Assembly (NCBI RefSeq): GCF_900324465.2
Contig: NC_046629.1
Coordinates: 16,643,078-16,707,077, forward strand
DNA: 64,000 bases
Source of the DNA: Anabas testudineus
Taxonomy: Eukaryota > Chordata > Actinopteri > Anabantiformes > Anabantidae
Direction: 5' to 3'
The notes beneath the pieces were generated by a model. The model saw only the letters and a program-made list of their open reading frames with translations. It was not told where the DNA came from and made no database searches. The translations under genes and the position numbers were made by a program. Below are positions 32,979 to 43,055 of this stretch, piece by piece (the stretch's first letter is position 1; each line of letters opens with the position of its first letter).

Positions 32979-33445
32979 CACTAAATCACAATAATATCTT
33001 ATTTTCCTTCAGTCCACTAAATGCTGTTGTTGATCTTTTTTCTTACTAAGCATCTTTGTTGAAAGCAAACCATGAAACTCTACGTGCACCGGCACACAGT
33101 CAGTACATTGGTGTGCCGCAGGGCTGATTTAACACTAACCATACAAACTGCTGTATTTCAGGACCTTGATTGGATAATCATTTGCTTTTTTAATCAGCTA
33201 TTAACAGTTGAGGGAAATAGAAACTAGTCATTAATCAGATGATTGGTTTCGTAGCAGATGTGAGATGTGCAGCCACAGCAGCGACTCAAAGTGTGGTTCC
33301 TCTGATGGTTGCTGCTGGCTATAACTGACCTCTATTCAGAAAGTGTCAGCTCCTCTCTAGAAATACTTAATTATATATATATATATTATATCATTATTTA
33401 GGATCAGAATTATATAGACCAGAGTGACTGGACAATTCCTCTAAA

Positions 33446-33572
33446 ACTTAGTGTAGTGGTAAGATCACTGCCTTCCATGTGGGAGACTGGGGTCTAATCC
33501 CATCAGTGGCCTACCTCCATTAGGGGTCGCTTTGAATAAAAGCATCTATCACATGACTAAATGTAAGTTTTG
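33446..33572 (+). mobile_element. tRNA-headed SINE
   Basis: A tRNA-like head, with a box A-like TAGTGTAGTGGTAAGA and a box B-like GGGTCTAATCCC, is followed by the tail GGTCGCTTTGAATAAAAGC and ACATGACTAAATGTAA. The tail form GTCGCTTTGGATAAAAGCGTC is typical of widespread fish SINEs. It is short and diverged. Confidence 0.7.
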
Positions 33573-33680
33573 ACTTACAGCTTGTCTGTTCTCTCTCTGG
33601 CTCCTGGATTCTTTTCAAGACTCTTTAAATCTCTGTCTCAAAAAAAAATCAATAAGGTCTGAATACCTTAATAAGTGTTC

Positions 33681-33703
33681 AATTATTCTTATTCTTATTA
33701 TTC

Positions 33704-33745
<42 letters not shown>
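33681..33745. repeat. (ATT)n microsatellite
   Basis: ATTCTT-interrupted at the left, then about 16 pure ATT units. Confidence 0.93.
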
Positions 33746-33749
<4 letters not shown>

Positions 33750-34142
33750 TGGAAAGTTTGTGAATATGAACTCTCCCTCACTGTTATGAAACAAACATGT
33801 AACTCCAGTCCAAACTCATGGATGAAACCTGAATCATCTGGGTTCTGATGTTGTTTTTGTGCTTCCCAATGCTCAGAGCACCTCATCAATATTGATGAAA
33901 ATTTTTAAGAAAACATAACAAAGAGCCTTTGTCCAAAACCTCAACTTGCATTGTAGTGATGTTCTCCAGAGGCGACCTCACGTGGTAATGTCTACCAGAC
34001 TGAACAAGATAAAACCTCCCTGTACCCACAGTTGGGGTTTCTCTGTGTGTGAGATAGGACGCTTCCACCTGTTTAGCTTAGTCGTTTAGTTTAAACAGTG
34101 TTTATAAGTTGTACAGGAACAGACACAGAGACCTTTTATAGA

Positions 34143-35114
34143 ATGGCAAACAGCTCTTTTTACTTCAACTTCACCATGTTCTTGAACATTGGACACTACC
34201 GTTACCCAGCCTTTGTCTTATGCCTCCTGCTCTACAGCTTTATTGTGGCGGCCAACCTTGTCATTATATGTATAATATTACAGGAGAACACGCTACATGA
34301 GCCCATGTATATTTTCATTGCTCTTTTGTCTTTCAACTCTCTGTACGGTTCTGCTGGTTTCTTCCCAAGGTTCCTCGTGGACCTTTTGTCAGATACTCAT
34401 TTGATCTCACGTCCCGCTTGTTTGACTCAAATCTATGTTATTTACACTTACGCCTCCTGTGAAGTTACCATCCTCAGCATTATGGCGTACGATCGATATG
34501 TCGCTGTGTGTCATCCTTTACACTACCACAGAAAGATGACGTCTAAAACTGTCTGCTTGTTGGGCCTGTTTGCTTGGGTCTGTCCAGCCTGTAACCTCAC
34601 AGTGAGCATCACTACAGTCGCCAGACTGCCTCTGTGTGGGGACAGTATACAGAAGGTGTACTGTGCCAGCTGGAATATTGTGAAATTATCATGTGTCCCT
34701 GCTGCTGTTAACAGTCTAGTGGCTATGTTGGGGGCAATAATAATGTCCATGCTTCCACTGGGTTTTATTTTGTACACCTATGTGAGAATTGTCATTGCTT
34801 GTTGGAAAAACTCATCTGAAGTCAAGGGGAAGGTGTTACAGAGTTGCCTTCCACATGTTACTTCATTTGTGATTTATTTCATCACCTCCTTTTCTGATAC
34901 TGCTTTGAGCCGACAAAATCTTGAAGACATAAATCCATATGTGGCTGTGATTTTGTCACTGGAATTTGTTGTCATCCCCCCTGTTTTGAATCCTCTTGTG
35001 TACGGCCTTAAATTACCAGAAATACGAAGACACATTTACAGGATATTATATTTAAAACTCCAAACTAAGAAGGTTTCCTCTAGAAAATTACCCGAATCTG
35101 CATTATGTGAATAG
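34143..35114 (+). CDS. Olfactory receptor, group C, most diverged member
   Basis: A 323-residue odorant receptor. N-glycosylation sites at N3 (NSS) and N9 (NFT), LHEPMY at 51-56, MAYDRYVAVC at 114-123, second-loop cysteines in PLCGDSIQKVYC and KLSC, SCLPHV before TM6 and NPLVY at 283-287. The open frame extends upstream to 34098 without an ATG; the ATG at 34143 is the first in frame and fits the family start. It has a longer C-terminal tail (LQTKKVSSRKLPES) than the other group C genes, which end about 13 residues earlier. AATAAA lies at 35126. It is outside the 7-kb duplicated blocks and shows clear divergence from them, so it is probably an older branch. Confidence 0.95.
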   Translation: MANSSFYFNFTMFLNIGHYRYPAFVLCLLLYSFIVAANLVIICIILQENTLHEPMYIFIALLSFNSLYGSAGFFPRFLVDLLSDTHLISRPACLTQIYVIYTYASCEVTILSIMAYDRYVAVCHPLHYHRKMTSKTVCLLGLFAWVCPACNLTVSITTVARLPLCGDSIQKVYCASWNIVKLSCVPAAVNSLVAMLGAIIMSMLPLGFILYTYVRIVIACWKNSSEVKGKVLQSCLPHVTSFVIYFITSFSDTALSRQNLEDINPYVAVILSLEFVVIPPVLNPLVYGLKLPEIRRHIYRILYLKLQTKKVSSRKLPESALCE

Positions 35115-36737
35115 TCTTTATTGTAAATAAAACATCAGGGGAAAAGTATCTGGTTTCCTAATTGACTTTCTTACACTATGCTAAAGCGTTCAAACTAGTC
35201 TTTAGTTTGACTACAATTTATTAGACACAGTCTGAGTCCTGTAGTATATGCTGAGTAAAACGTGCCCTGATAAATATTCATGCTTTGTTTTCAGTTGACA
35301 CTTACGTGAATTGTAAGTTTCATCCACAAATATTGTACAGAGACTCACTTATAAGACTTTTTATATTTTAAAATAGAAAAGTAAGTAATTTGATCATGTG
35401 AAATAGTTCCTCAATGATTATAGTACAGATGAACATATTTTCCTCCCTTCTGTGTTTCTGTCTGTATATACAGTACATATAATAAGCTGTGCGTCTCTGA
35501 GAGTCATATTTTAAAAGGGTCTTATTCATAATTGTGGTTATTCTGATTACGGACCTTCTTACATTATGTAAGTTATATTAGTTATAGTACTAGATAATTA
35601 TAAACAGCTGTTCAGTATAAAGTGAGAGTTCTTGCACTTGGCTTGTTGCGTTTTAAATGTATGATTAATAATGGTGTTGTTTAATCTGGAAGTCTTAATT
35701 ACAAGGTTGCAAAATAAGTAGCAGCATGCAGATGGAGCTTTAATGTGACTATTTATACATTTTAATTTCACATCTAGTTTGATGGGGGAATGAAAAAAAC
35801 TAAAACAGCTTGACAGCAGTCATAAAAGAAATGCACAAACTATAATTAACTACAGTACATGTGCCAAAATCTCTGCAGGATACATTCATGAAATACAGCC
35901 TTACAAATGTTTTCACCAGTGGCTTAAAATAATACTAACTTCTGTCGTAGCAGTATAGTGCTGTCACCGAGAATAAAAAATGTTTTATCAGTTCCTCTTT
36001 ATGCCACAATACCCTTCTTTTTCTTATGAGACATTGTTCTCATTACGATACATTTTGAAAGTTATGACAGGCAGAATTGTCTTGTTTTTCTTGATACAGA
36101 TTTGTTCTTATGATACGTGACATGGCCCCAACTATTTATCATTTAAAATGTTGGTCCTGTTAAGGGTTGTCGGGATGCGGGAGCTGATCCCAGCTGGGTG
36201 AAAGGCAGGGTACACCTGGACAGGTCAGCAGTATGTCTTGGGCCTGACATTTAGAGGCGTACAGCCACTATTTACTCAACGTAATTTAGAGTCACAAATT
36301 AACCTAAGCTGCATGTCTTTGAATTGTGGAAGGAAACTGGAGTAGCCAGAGAAAACCCATGGCGACACAAGAAAAAGGCCTCTGACCGCCAGTGCAGTGG
36401 TTAGCTGTGCTACCTGTGCTAACCACCCCACTGTGCTGTCCTTACATGTAACATGATTCTCTAAATATGATGTATTACTTTGTTCATAATCACGGCTCGG
36501 GCTGAAATACAATCAAGCAAACAAAAAAAACAAAACAAAACAACTGTGCTTATTGTAATTATAAAACATCAAAATATAGTCTCAACATGAATTATTATTA
36601 CTTACACTCAAGTGGCCAATTCTTTAAAAGCTATAGTTAAATTGAAACTTGACTTGACAGGTTTGATGGTCTACTAATATACTCAGCACGTAGAATGACA
36701 GTTTCTTCAAGAAACAGTGTTTAATGCAGACGTTTTA
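35115..36737. other. Intergenic, no gene seen except a repeat
   Basis: AT-rich spacer. The only recognisable item is the dispersed repeat at about 36166-36440. Confidence 0.5.
36166..36440 (+). repeat. Common fish dispersed repeat (LINE-derived)
   Basis: GAGCTGATCCCAGCTGGGTG, GGGTACACCTGGACAGGTCA, AATTTAGAGTCACAAATTAA and GCATGTCTTTGAATTGTGGA occur in the order of a very common teleost repeat that corresponds to a LINE 3' region. I cannot assign its clade with certainty. Diverged and truncated. Confidence 0.6.
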
Positions 36738-36840
36738 TAAACTATATAAACTATAAGTTATGAATTGTTACATGAAAATGTTAATGTTACTCTCAGAATT
36801 CTCCAGAGTGAAAAAATTGTAATGATGCTGAGAGACAGAC

Positions 36841-36846
36841 ATAAAA
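36841..36846 (+). promoter_or_regulatory. TATA-like box in a small hairpin, OR 37156
   Basis: ATAAAA lies in the loop between exact 7-base arms GAGAGAC (36830-36836) and GTCTCTC (36847-36853). The same arrangement lies at 43876-43899 and 50896-50919. Promoter role inferred from position, about 120 bases before the predicted intron. Confidence 0.45.
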
Positions 36847-36964
36847 GTCTCTCATCTCCTCCCACTACCTGCAGTTGAGGTGTGTTTATAGATCTGACAA
36901 GGAGCAAAATGAAGAACAGACTTGAAAACGTTTAGTGCAGAGAAGCAGAGTAAAACTACTGCAG

Positions 36965-37050
36965 GTATGAAAATCATCATTACATGAAATGTTTCAGTGT
37001 ATGTTGATCATTTATAGCACAAACCCTTTTCAACATTGTCCTTTTCACAG
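36965..37050 (+). other. Predicted 86-base 5' UTR intron of OR 37156
   Basis: Donor CAG/GTATGA at 36965 and acceptor CCTTTTCACAG ending at 37050. Equivalent donors and acceptors are kept in the two sister copies. OR genes commonly have spliced 5' UTRs before a one-exon CDS; such a short intron is typical for fish. Confidence 0.5.
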
Positions 37051-37090
37051 GTTCAGTGTGGTCAGTGAGCAGTGATTTCTCAGCTCGGGA

Positions 37091-37150
37091 ATGAAAGTCC
37101 GTCTAACAACGGGACCAAACCACTGCACTGTGGGGGCTGTTTGTCAGTGA
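37091..37150 (+). promoter_or_regulatory. 19-codon upstream ORF ending 5 bases before OR start
   Basis: ATG at 37091 to TGA at 37148-37150, with the receptor ATG at 37156. The frame is kept at the same length in copies 2 and 3. It lies after the predicted intron, so it would be in the mature mRNA. Confidence 0.5.
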
Positions 37151-37155
37151 GGGGA

Positions 37156-38085
37156 ATGGAAAACGACACTGTGTCTTTTTACTTTAACCTCACTATGTTT
37201 GTGAACATTGGACACTACCGCTACCCAGCCTTCATCTTCTGTCTTCTGATCTATAGCTTTATTTTGTCTGCTAATCTTGTCATCATACTGGTGATATCTC
37301 GAGAGAAAACACTACATGAGCCAATGTATTTGTTTATTGCTTTGTTATCTATCAACTCTCTGTATGGCTCTACTGGTTTCTTCCCCAGATTCCTCATAGA
37401 CCTTCTGTCTGATACTCATTTGATCTCACGTCCTGCTTGTTTCATTCAGATCTATACTCTTTACACATATGCTTCTTATGAAATGACCATTCTTGGCATT
37501 ATGGCATATGATAGATATGTTGCAATATGTCATCCTTTACACTATCACAGAAAGATGACCTCTAAAACTCTTATAAAGTTGGCAACAATGGCAGGGATTT
37601 TTCCAGCCTTTCTTATCATATTATGTGTTTCTTTGTCGGCCAGGCTTCCTTTGTGTGGTCATGAGATACAAAAAATATTTTGTGCTAACTGGAATGTTGT
37701 AAAATTATCATGTGTCACCACTGTTGTTAATAATATTTATGGTATGCTGACGGCCATAGTTACAGTTTTCCTTCCCCTTTTTTATGTCCTGTATACCTAT
37801 ACACAAATTGTGCTTATTTGTTGGACAAAATCAGCAGAATTTAAAGGAAAGGTACTGCAAAGGTGTCTGCCACACTTGCTTTCATTTGTGATTTACTCCC
37901 TCGTAGCATTTTGTGATGTTGCTTTAAGCCGATATAATCTGGAAGAGACTAATCCATTTGTGGCTGTGATGCTGTGGTTAGAGCTTGCTATCGTTCCCCC
38001 AGTCTTGAATCCTCTTGTGTATGGCCTAAAGTTACCTGAAATTAGAAGACACATTTCAAGGATGTTTTCTTGGTATAAAAAATGA
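37156..38085 (+). CDS. Olfactory receptor, group C, block copy 1
   Basis: A 309-residue odorant receptor with N-glycosylation at N2 (NDT) and N11 (NLT), LHEPMY near 52, MAYDRYVAIC near 115, RCLPHL before TM6 and NPLVY near 284. The frame is open upstream but without an ATG; the ATG at 37156 has G at -3 and +4 and matches the sister genes. Compared with the copies at 44189 and 51209 it has five changes: Ile for Phe in LLS[IF]NSLYG, Val for Ala in AI[VA]TVFLP, Ser for Thr in AL[ST]RYN, Trp for Leu in VML[WL]LE, and Leu where 44189 has Ile. It is therefore the outlier of the three. AATAAA lies at 38221. Confidence 0.96.
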   Translation: MENDTVSFYFNLTMFVNIGHYRYPAFIFCLLIYSFILSANLVIILVISREKTLHEPMYLFIALLSINSLYGSTGFFPRFLIDLLSDTHLISRPACFIQIYTLYTYASYEMTILGIMAYDRYVAICHPLHYHRKMTSKTLIKLATMAGIFPAFLIILCVSLSARLPLCGHEIQKIFCANWNVVKLSCVTTVVNNIYGMLTAIVTVFLPLFYVLYTYTQIVLICWTKSAEFKGKVLQRCLPHLLSFVIYSLVAFCDVALSRYNLEETNPFVAVMLWLELAIVPPVLNPLVYGLKLPEIRRHISRMFSWYKK

Positions 38086-38290
38086 GGTCACAACTACACC
38101 ATGGTATATTGTATAACTATGACTTTATAACCTCAAGCTGTGGGGACATATCAGTGTACAGAACATATGAGTAGTGTGAGTAAAAAAAACAAAAAAAAAA
38201 AAACATGTTTTAAATCTTAAAATAAAATTTCCAGAAATAAGTTGATTATTGAGAGTGGTACATACTTTTTCACAATAATATTTTTGGTTA

Positions 38291-38440
38291 CAGTTGGGCA
38301 GTTGAAAGAAACTCTACAAAGATATTGGTTATGCCTGATTAAATACATAACAATTAAATACATATAGATGCAATGCTTTTTACCAAAAAAATGAACGAGT
38401 TGATTAATAACTAGAGATCCCCTCCTCATGAAAGAGAGGA
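38291..38440. repeat. Repeat R, short form (copy 1, after OR 37156)
   Basis: CAGTTGGGCAGTTGAAAGAA followed by about 125 bases, then a junction near 38415-38430 where about 465 bases present in the copy at 52337 are missing. Confidence 0.8.
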
Positions 38441-39409
38441 GGGATACTGAAATATGCATGCGATTTCTGATATATGATGAACCGTGACGAGCTTCACTTT
38501 CATGCCACATGTTAAAGTGTTACATGTGCTCTCTTTAACACTTACTGGTTCTTAAAAATCTGAATAATTCCTCAAACTCCCTGTGCCTTTTTGCTCCAGT
38601 GTTGAGAGTCTCCTGTACCTGCTCCACATCATCTTGGTGCCACTAGCTCTCCTGCATCATCTGTAGCACGTTCTTTCTTCCCTACCTTGTCTGGTTTGTT
38701 TGCCTTGTCGCCCTCTATCATCTGTGTCTCGATTGTCGTCCACTTTCTGTTTTCCTCCACCGAAAGGCCTCTTCATGTAGCACTAAAACCTTTGATTCAG
38801 ATCGCTTGCTAGTGGTAGTGGTTGCTAGTAGTGCCTATTTATGAAATAATAGACATCGATGGACGTTGGCCTGGCTTTCTGATGAAACTGCCTAACAAGT
38901 AGAAATAATAAAAATAACTAAATAATCAAATGTCTGCCTGCCTACGGCACATTTGCCCGGTAAGATCTGGACACTGGTAGTCAGACACAATAGCACTTAG
39001 GGCCCAGACGGATTTTAAAGCGGGACTTAAAGAACAGATATGCCTACAAATTGAGCTTTCACTGGAGTTAGCAAACTTTAACTTAATAATTAGACGAGAA
39101 GGAACTAATATAGACGAGATGATATGGACGTTTTAAGTATTAGAAAAAGTAAACTGTTGTCTTTACAATGTGTATGATTGTTTTGTTGTATCTAACTTTT
39201 TGTAGTGATGTTTTGGTTCCCATCAATCATGGTAGCAAATGTGGCAATATGGACAGAAGTCTTTTTTTAGTTTTTAAGTTGTTGTTGTTTAAGTAAATGG
39301 AAGTTATTCCCATGTTAAGTCCCATGTTAACGTCACTGACTGTTACTGCCATGAGAGAATAAAACAATTGCTTACACATGATGCAAAGGCTGGGCAGACA
39401 CACAACAGG
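38441..39409. other. Spacer between the two OR genes of block copy 1
   Basis: Recurs in copies 2 and 3 (copy 3 lacks about 170 bases of it after ACACTTACTGGT). It contains a TC-rich segment at 38.58-38.77 kb that looks like part of a dispersed element, but I cannot name it. A conserved CCATGAGAGAATAAAAC lies about 80 bases before the OR start. Confidence 0.45.
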
Positions 39410-39445
39410 ATGTCATTTTTGTGGTTAACTGTTTGTGATGGATAA
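39410..39445 (+). promoter_or_regulatory. 11-codon upstream ORF overlapping the OR start
   Basis: ATG at 39410 to TAA at 39443-39445, overlapping the first bases of the receptor frame (ATG 39438) in a different frame. Same arrangement in copies 2 and 3. Confidence 0.45.
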
Positions 39446-40376
39446 TGTGTCACAGATCACTATGCTTACTCTGTCAGGGTTGAATGGCACAGCAAACTAC
39501 AGATTCATTCTCTTTGGGCTCACTGTATTGTGTTATTGTGTGATTTTGTTGGTAAATATGACTATTATTGTGGCAGTAATTGTGGATAAAAGCCTTCATG
39601 AGCCCATGTACATCTTCCTGTGTAATCTGTGCATCAACGGACTTTATGGGACAGCTGGATTTTACCCCAAATTCCTAATTGATCTTTTGTCTCCCATTCA
39701 GGTCATTTCTCATGCTGGATGTCTTCTTCAGGGTTTTGTGTTGCACTCTTCAGCTTGTGCTGATTTCTCTCTTCTAGCTCTAATGGCCTACGACAGATAT
39801 GTGGCCATATGTCGCCCTCTGATGTACCACTCTGTTATGACTAAACAAAGAATTTGTGTGTTGGTGTTTGTGGCTTGGCTTCTTCCTGTTTTTCTCATGT
39901 TCCTGAGCACAGTAACTTCAACATCAAGATTATGTGGCTCAAACATACCAAAAATCTACTGTGTCAATTGGCTCGTAAATGCTCTAACTTGTTCTGACAC
40001 AATTGCAAAAAATATTATTCCATATTTTAATTATACTTTTTATCTTGGCCATGCTGGTTTTGTTGTTTGGACTTATATATATATGATGAAAACCTGCCTA
40101 AAATCCAAAGAGACTATGGCTAGATTTATGCAGACATGTATTCCACATGTTTTATCTGTGACAGTTTTTACTGTAACTGTACTTTTGGAATTGTTGTACA
40201 TGCGATTTGGCTCAAAAGATTTATCGCAGCATGCCCAGAATTTTATAGCAATAGAATTTCTCCTTTTTCCTCCAATTTTTAATCCACTCATATATGGTTT
40301 CAAATTAGCACAGATAAGAAAAAATATTGTCAATTTTATTTATGGAATAAGTGCAGCTTTTAGACTAAAGACATAA
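39438..40376 (+). CDS. Olfactory receptor, group A, block copy 1
   Basis: A 312-residue odorant receptor with N-glycosylation at N3 (NVS) and N16 (NGT), the TM1 Asn in LLVNM, LHEPMY at 53-58, MAYDRYVAIC at 116-125, FMQTCIPH before TM6 and NPLIY near 282. It differs from the copy at 46454 by one residue (VNWLVN against VNWVVN). The ATG at 39438 is the first in frame; the codon before it is GTG. Compared with the older relative at 11804 it has a longer tail (ISAAFRLKT). AATAAA lies at 40498. Confidence 0.96.
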   Translation: MDNVSQITMLTLSGLNGTANYRFILFGLTVLCYCVILLVNMTIIVAVIVDKSLHEPMYIFLCNLCINGLYGTAGFYPKFLIDLLSPIQVISHAGCLLQGFVLHSSACADFSLLALMAYDRYVAICRPLMYHSVMTKQRICVLVFVAWLLPVFLMFLSTVTSTSRLCGSNIPKIYCVNWLVNALTCSDTIAKNIIPYFNYTFYLGHAGFVVWTYIYMMKTCLKSKETMARFMQTCIPHVLSVTVFTVTVLLELLYMRFGSKDLSQHAQNFIAIEFLLFPPIFNPLIYGFKLAQIRKNIVNFIYGISAAFRLKT

Positions 40377-41739
40377 ATGATCCCCCACAAAGATACTTTA
40401 AGTAATTATTAAGTATTGTTAATGATTAGACAACTCAAAACTTAAATAACCAGCGCTGAAGTTTTTACAGTACAGAAGAATATTTTCTTATTTCAACAAT
40501 AAAAGTACATACATAACTAGCATTTTGTTATACAGTTTTTAAGGATGGAAAGAGAATAAAAAATTCTTCCCACTGTTTTCCTCACAAGGGGAAAGAAATT
40601 AATAGAGGTTATACTCTCTGCAAAATTGTAATGATCACTAGTCAACATAGTCAGTTCTATTATTTCCAAATTTAAAGACTTAATGGAAAGAGCTCATATT
40701 ATGTAAAATCAACTTTTTGGTCATTTTGGTACATTTATATGACTCTATGGGAGAGTGGGACTGTTTACAAATAACCCCAATAAATCTTTATTTGACGCAG
40801 ACTGCATCCTGTATCAGATGAATTGAGAATTACCCCTGTATCGAAAGCTACACAAAATAGTACTGCATTTTTGTCAGTTTCTCTCTGTCTATGTCTTGCT
40901 CCTGTAAGTCTCCCTGTTCTTCTCTCTTCTTGCTTGGAGGATTTAGAAAAATGTTGGTCTGGAAGTCTTTATTCTGTAAACTTTGTGGAACTTGTCATTT
41001 TGTCATCAGTTCCAGACCCAGCCTTGTGGTGAACGCCGGTCTGGTAGCTCAGACGCCATTTTCCATCTGTTCAGTCACCTGTACACAGCTGAAGCTCTCT
41101 CCTTTCTTGCCAACATGTCAGCTTCTCTACAGCTCCTACTCTTGCACAAACTGTAGCACTGGGAAACCTTTGTGGTTCTGGCTTGTACTACACTTGGTCT
41201 TTGTGCAGACGGCGACCAGTCATCCCCATCTGATGAGGCAGCTCGGAGGGCAATGCTATTCTGGAGCAGCAGTCACGTCACATCTTAATCACTACTATCT
41301 CCCCTTGTTTTAACAAATCTTCTAAAAGTAATACAATTTTGACATAAGCAGTTGACTTTGCTTATACAAGTGCTGGATGTTTCAGGCTTAAGCTTGTTGA
41401 GTTCACAGTTCTCATCTGGATTTCCAAGTTTAGCTTAGTCCTAGCCTGGTATCTAGCAGCTAACTGTGATTCAGATTATCTGATGTCATCTGATTCTCAC
41501 AGTCCTCACTCAGATTTCTGAATTAAACTCATGTACTGTAAATTTAAAATCAAGGGGGCTTGGCCTGCCTGGTTTCCCACTTTGCTTCAACAGTGTAGTT
41601 GATTACTAGATGATCTGTTTGCATCATGTGATATGTTCTAAATGAATAAGTAAGCAAATGCATAAATAAAGAAATATAGATATATATGTTTCTATATTAT
41701 ATTTGTAGTTATCTGTATATTAATCAGTTAAGTCCTGAT
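40377..41739. other. Spacer with an unidentified triplicated segment
   Basis: The part at about 40823-41330 is moderately GC-richer than its surroundings and is repeated at 47839-48350 and 55180-55690. A 140-codon frame (40891-41313) is open in two copies but shortened in the third, with changes that do not favour protein conservation. It may belong to a transposable element; I do not recognise it. Confidence 0.4.
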
Positions 41740-42360
41740 ATTGGTGTGCACCTCTTGTGGAGGCCAACTTCAGGTGGAGGATGGTCATGAACTGTGCTCC
41801 TTGGGGTGGGTCACATTAGGGAAGCACTCTCAGTGATGTATCTTGTATGGTGTACTCCAGTATCCTGCCACTTTCTGTGTGACAGGACAGATTGCGTTAG
41901 GTGGAAGGCTTCCTGTTCAGGAGTGACCTCACACCCTCACGTCTACCTCAGCATAACTCTTTTCCCGACAACCGCTGCGACAAACATCACTGTGGGTCTT
42001 ATTAGGGTATGTGTGTCAGCAGTATGCCAGGTTGTAAAATGGTGAGGTCTCTCACTGCAGGAGATGGAAGCCTGAAATGCTAAAATAGAACAGCTTAAGG
42101 TGTTGATGCAGGGTCCCCGCCCCTGCAGAGGGCCTGGGATTTGGAAGAAGAGGACGATGATGCCCAGTCTAAGTGCGCCTCAAATGTCCTGTTTCATGAT
42201 AAGGAGTTTGTGTTTAGCCTCAGATCAGTGTTACATCTGGGTCCATGCGTCACTGATCCTTCCATTGGCTTCCACGGTTCACCAGTAGATGTGTATGCGT
42301 TCACTGCAACACTACGCATTGTTTACTGCTACTGGCAGTCATGAAGGAATAAAACGGAAC
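41740..42360 (+). mobile_element. DIRS-like retroelement fossil, fragment
   Basis: A zinc-knuckle-like region of the pattern C-x2-CGG-x-L-x4-DGH-x2-C followed by a G-x-x-H-x-x-EALS block resembles the first ORF of fish DIRS-type elements, and an acidic stretch follows. It is a broken fragment with several breaks. The same fossil is in copies 2 and 3, so it predates the 7-kb duplications. Family assignment is tentative. Confidence 0.35.
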
Positions 42361-43055
42361 TGAAGCTAAGTAGGTAACTATGGTTCTGTGAATTCCTGGA
42401 TCATGCGCTCACTGACAGCTGAGGACAAATCAGCAAATTCTAACTTTTGTGACTAATTCTCACTATTCAAATAAAGAGGAGACGACTGAGAGTGAATTTG
42501 CGGAGGGTGAGAGCGAAATTAGGGCACAGTGTTAAAAGGTGAATTGTAAATGTGCACAACAAGCAAAAGCTCATCAATATTGTGTTGATCAGCCACCATC
42601 TGTTTGGAAAGGGACACTAACACTCCTGATATCTATGACTTGGATTCAATTCAGATAAATTAAGCTTAAAGTGAACATTGCATTACTCCAGTATGTCTTC
42701 ATGCTGATCAAATGCATTACTGGATTAAACTAAATAATTAGGAAAATATAACTGTATCTACGTTAACCATGCACACATACATTAACTGCAATACTGTTGA
42801 AAATAACTTGCCATTGAAATAGGTATTTTATTGCCTTTTGAATAGGTTGTAACACTTTGAATACATGTAGGTAAACGATGTGTTTGAACAATAAAGAAAA
42901 AGTGTAGGAAATAGTACTTATAATATTATTCTACTGGGTGTTTCATTGTCTCAGTGGTGGCGAAGTCATCCAATCTTGATCTTCCAATAAATGCTTTCTA
43001 TTTTCAACGTGACAAAAAAATAATAATAATTTAAAGGACATTTTAACTGCTCAAA
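42361..43055. other. Spacer, no gene seen
   Basis: Block spacer repeated in copies 2 (49.38-50.08 kb) and 3 (57.72-58.42 kb). The GGTAACTATGGTTCTGTGAA stretch at about 42375 may be an end region of the DIRS-like fossil. Confidence 0.4.

Larger units (their letters stand above)
31075..34091. other. Intergenic between OR groups B and C
   Basis: No gene seen. It holds microsatellites at 32350-32387, 32944-32978 and 33681-33745, a SINE at 33446, and an AT run at about 33373-33391. Frames at 31.1-31.9 kb and 33.9 kb are short and unlike known proteins. Confidence 0.5.

Noticed and set aside
36797-36809. Olf/EBF-like site ATTCTCCAGAG before the group C genes
   Set aside because: Only partly palindromic and below the usual EBF consensus; conservation among recent duplicates is not evidence.
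38217-38510. 97-codon minus-strand frame after the group C gene, repeated at 45250
   Set aside because: Lies over repeat R and is not open in block copy 3; similarity is explained by the duplication.
40891-41313. 140-codon Cys-rich frame, copies at 47907 and 55248
   Set aside because: Shorter in the third copy, and differences between copies change amino acids freely, so a coding role is not supported.
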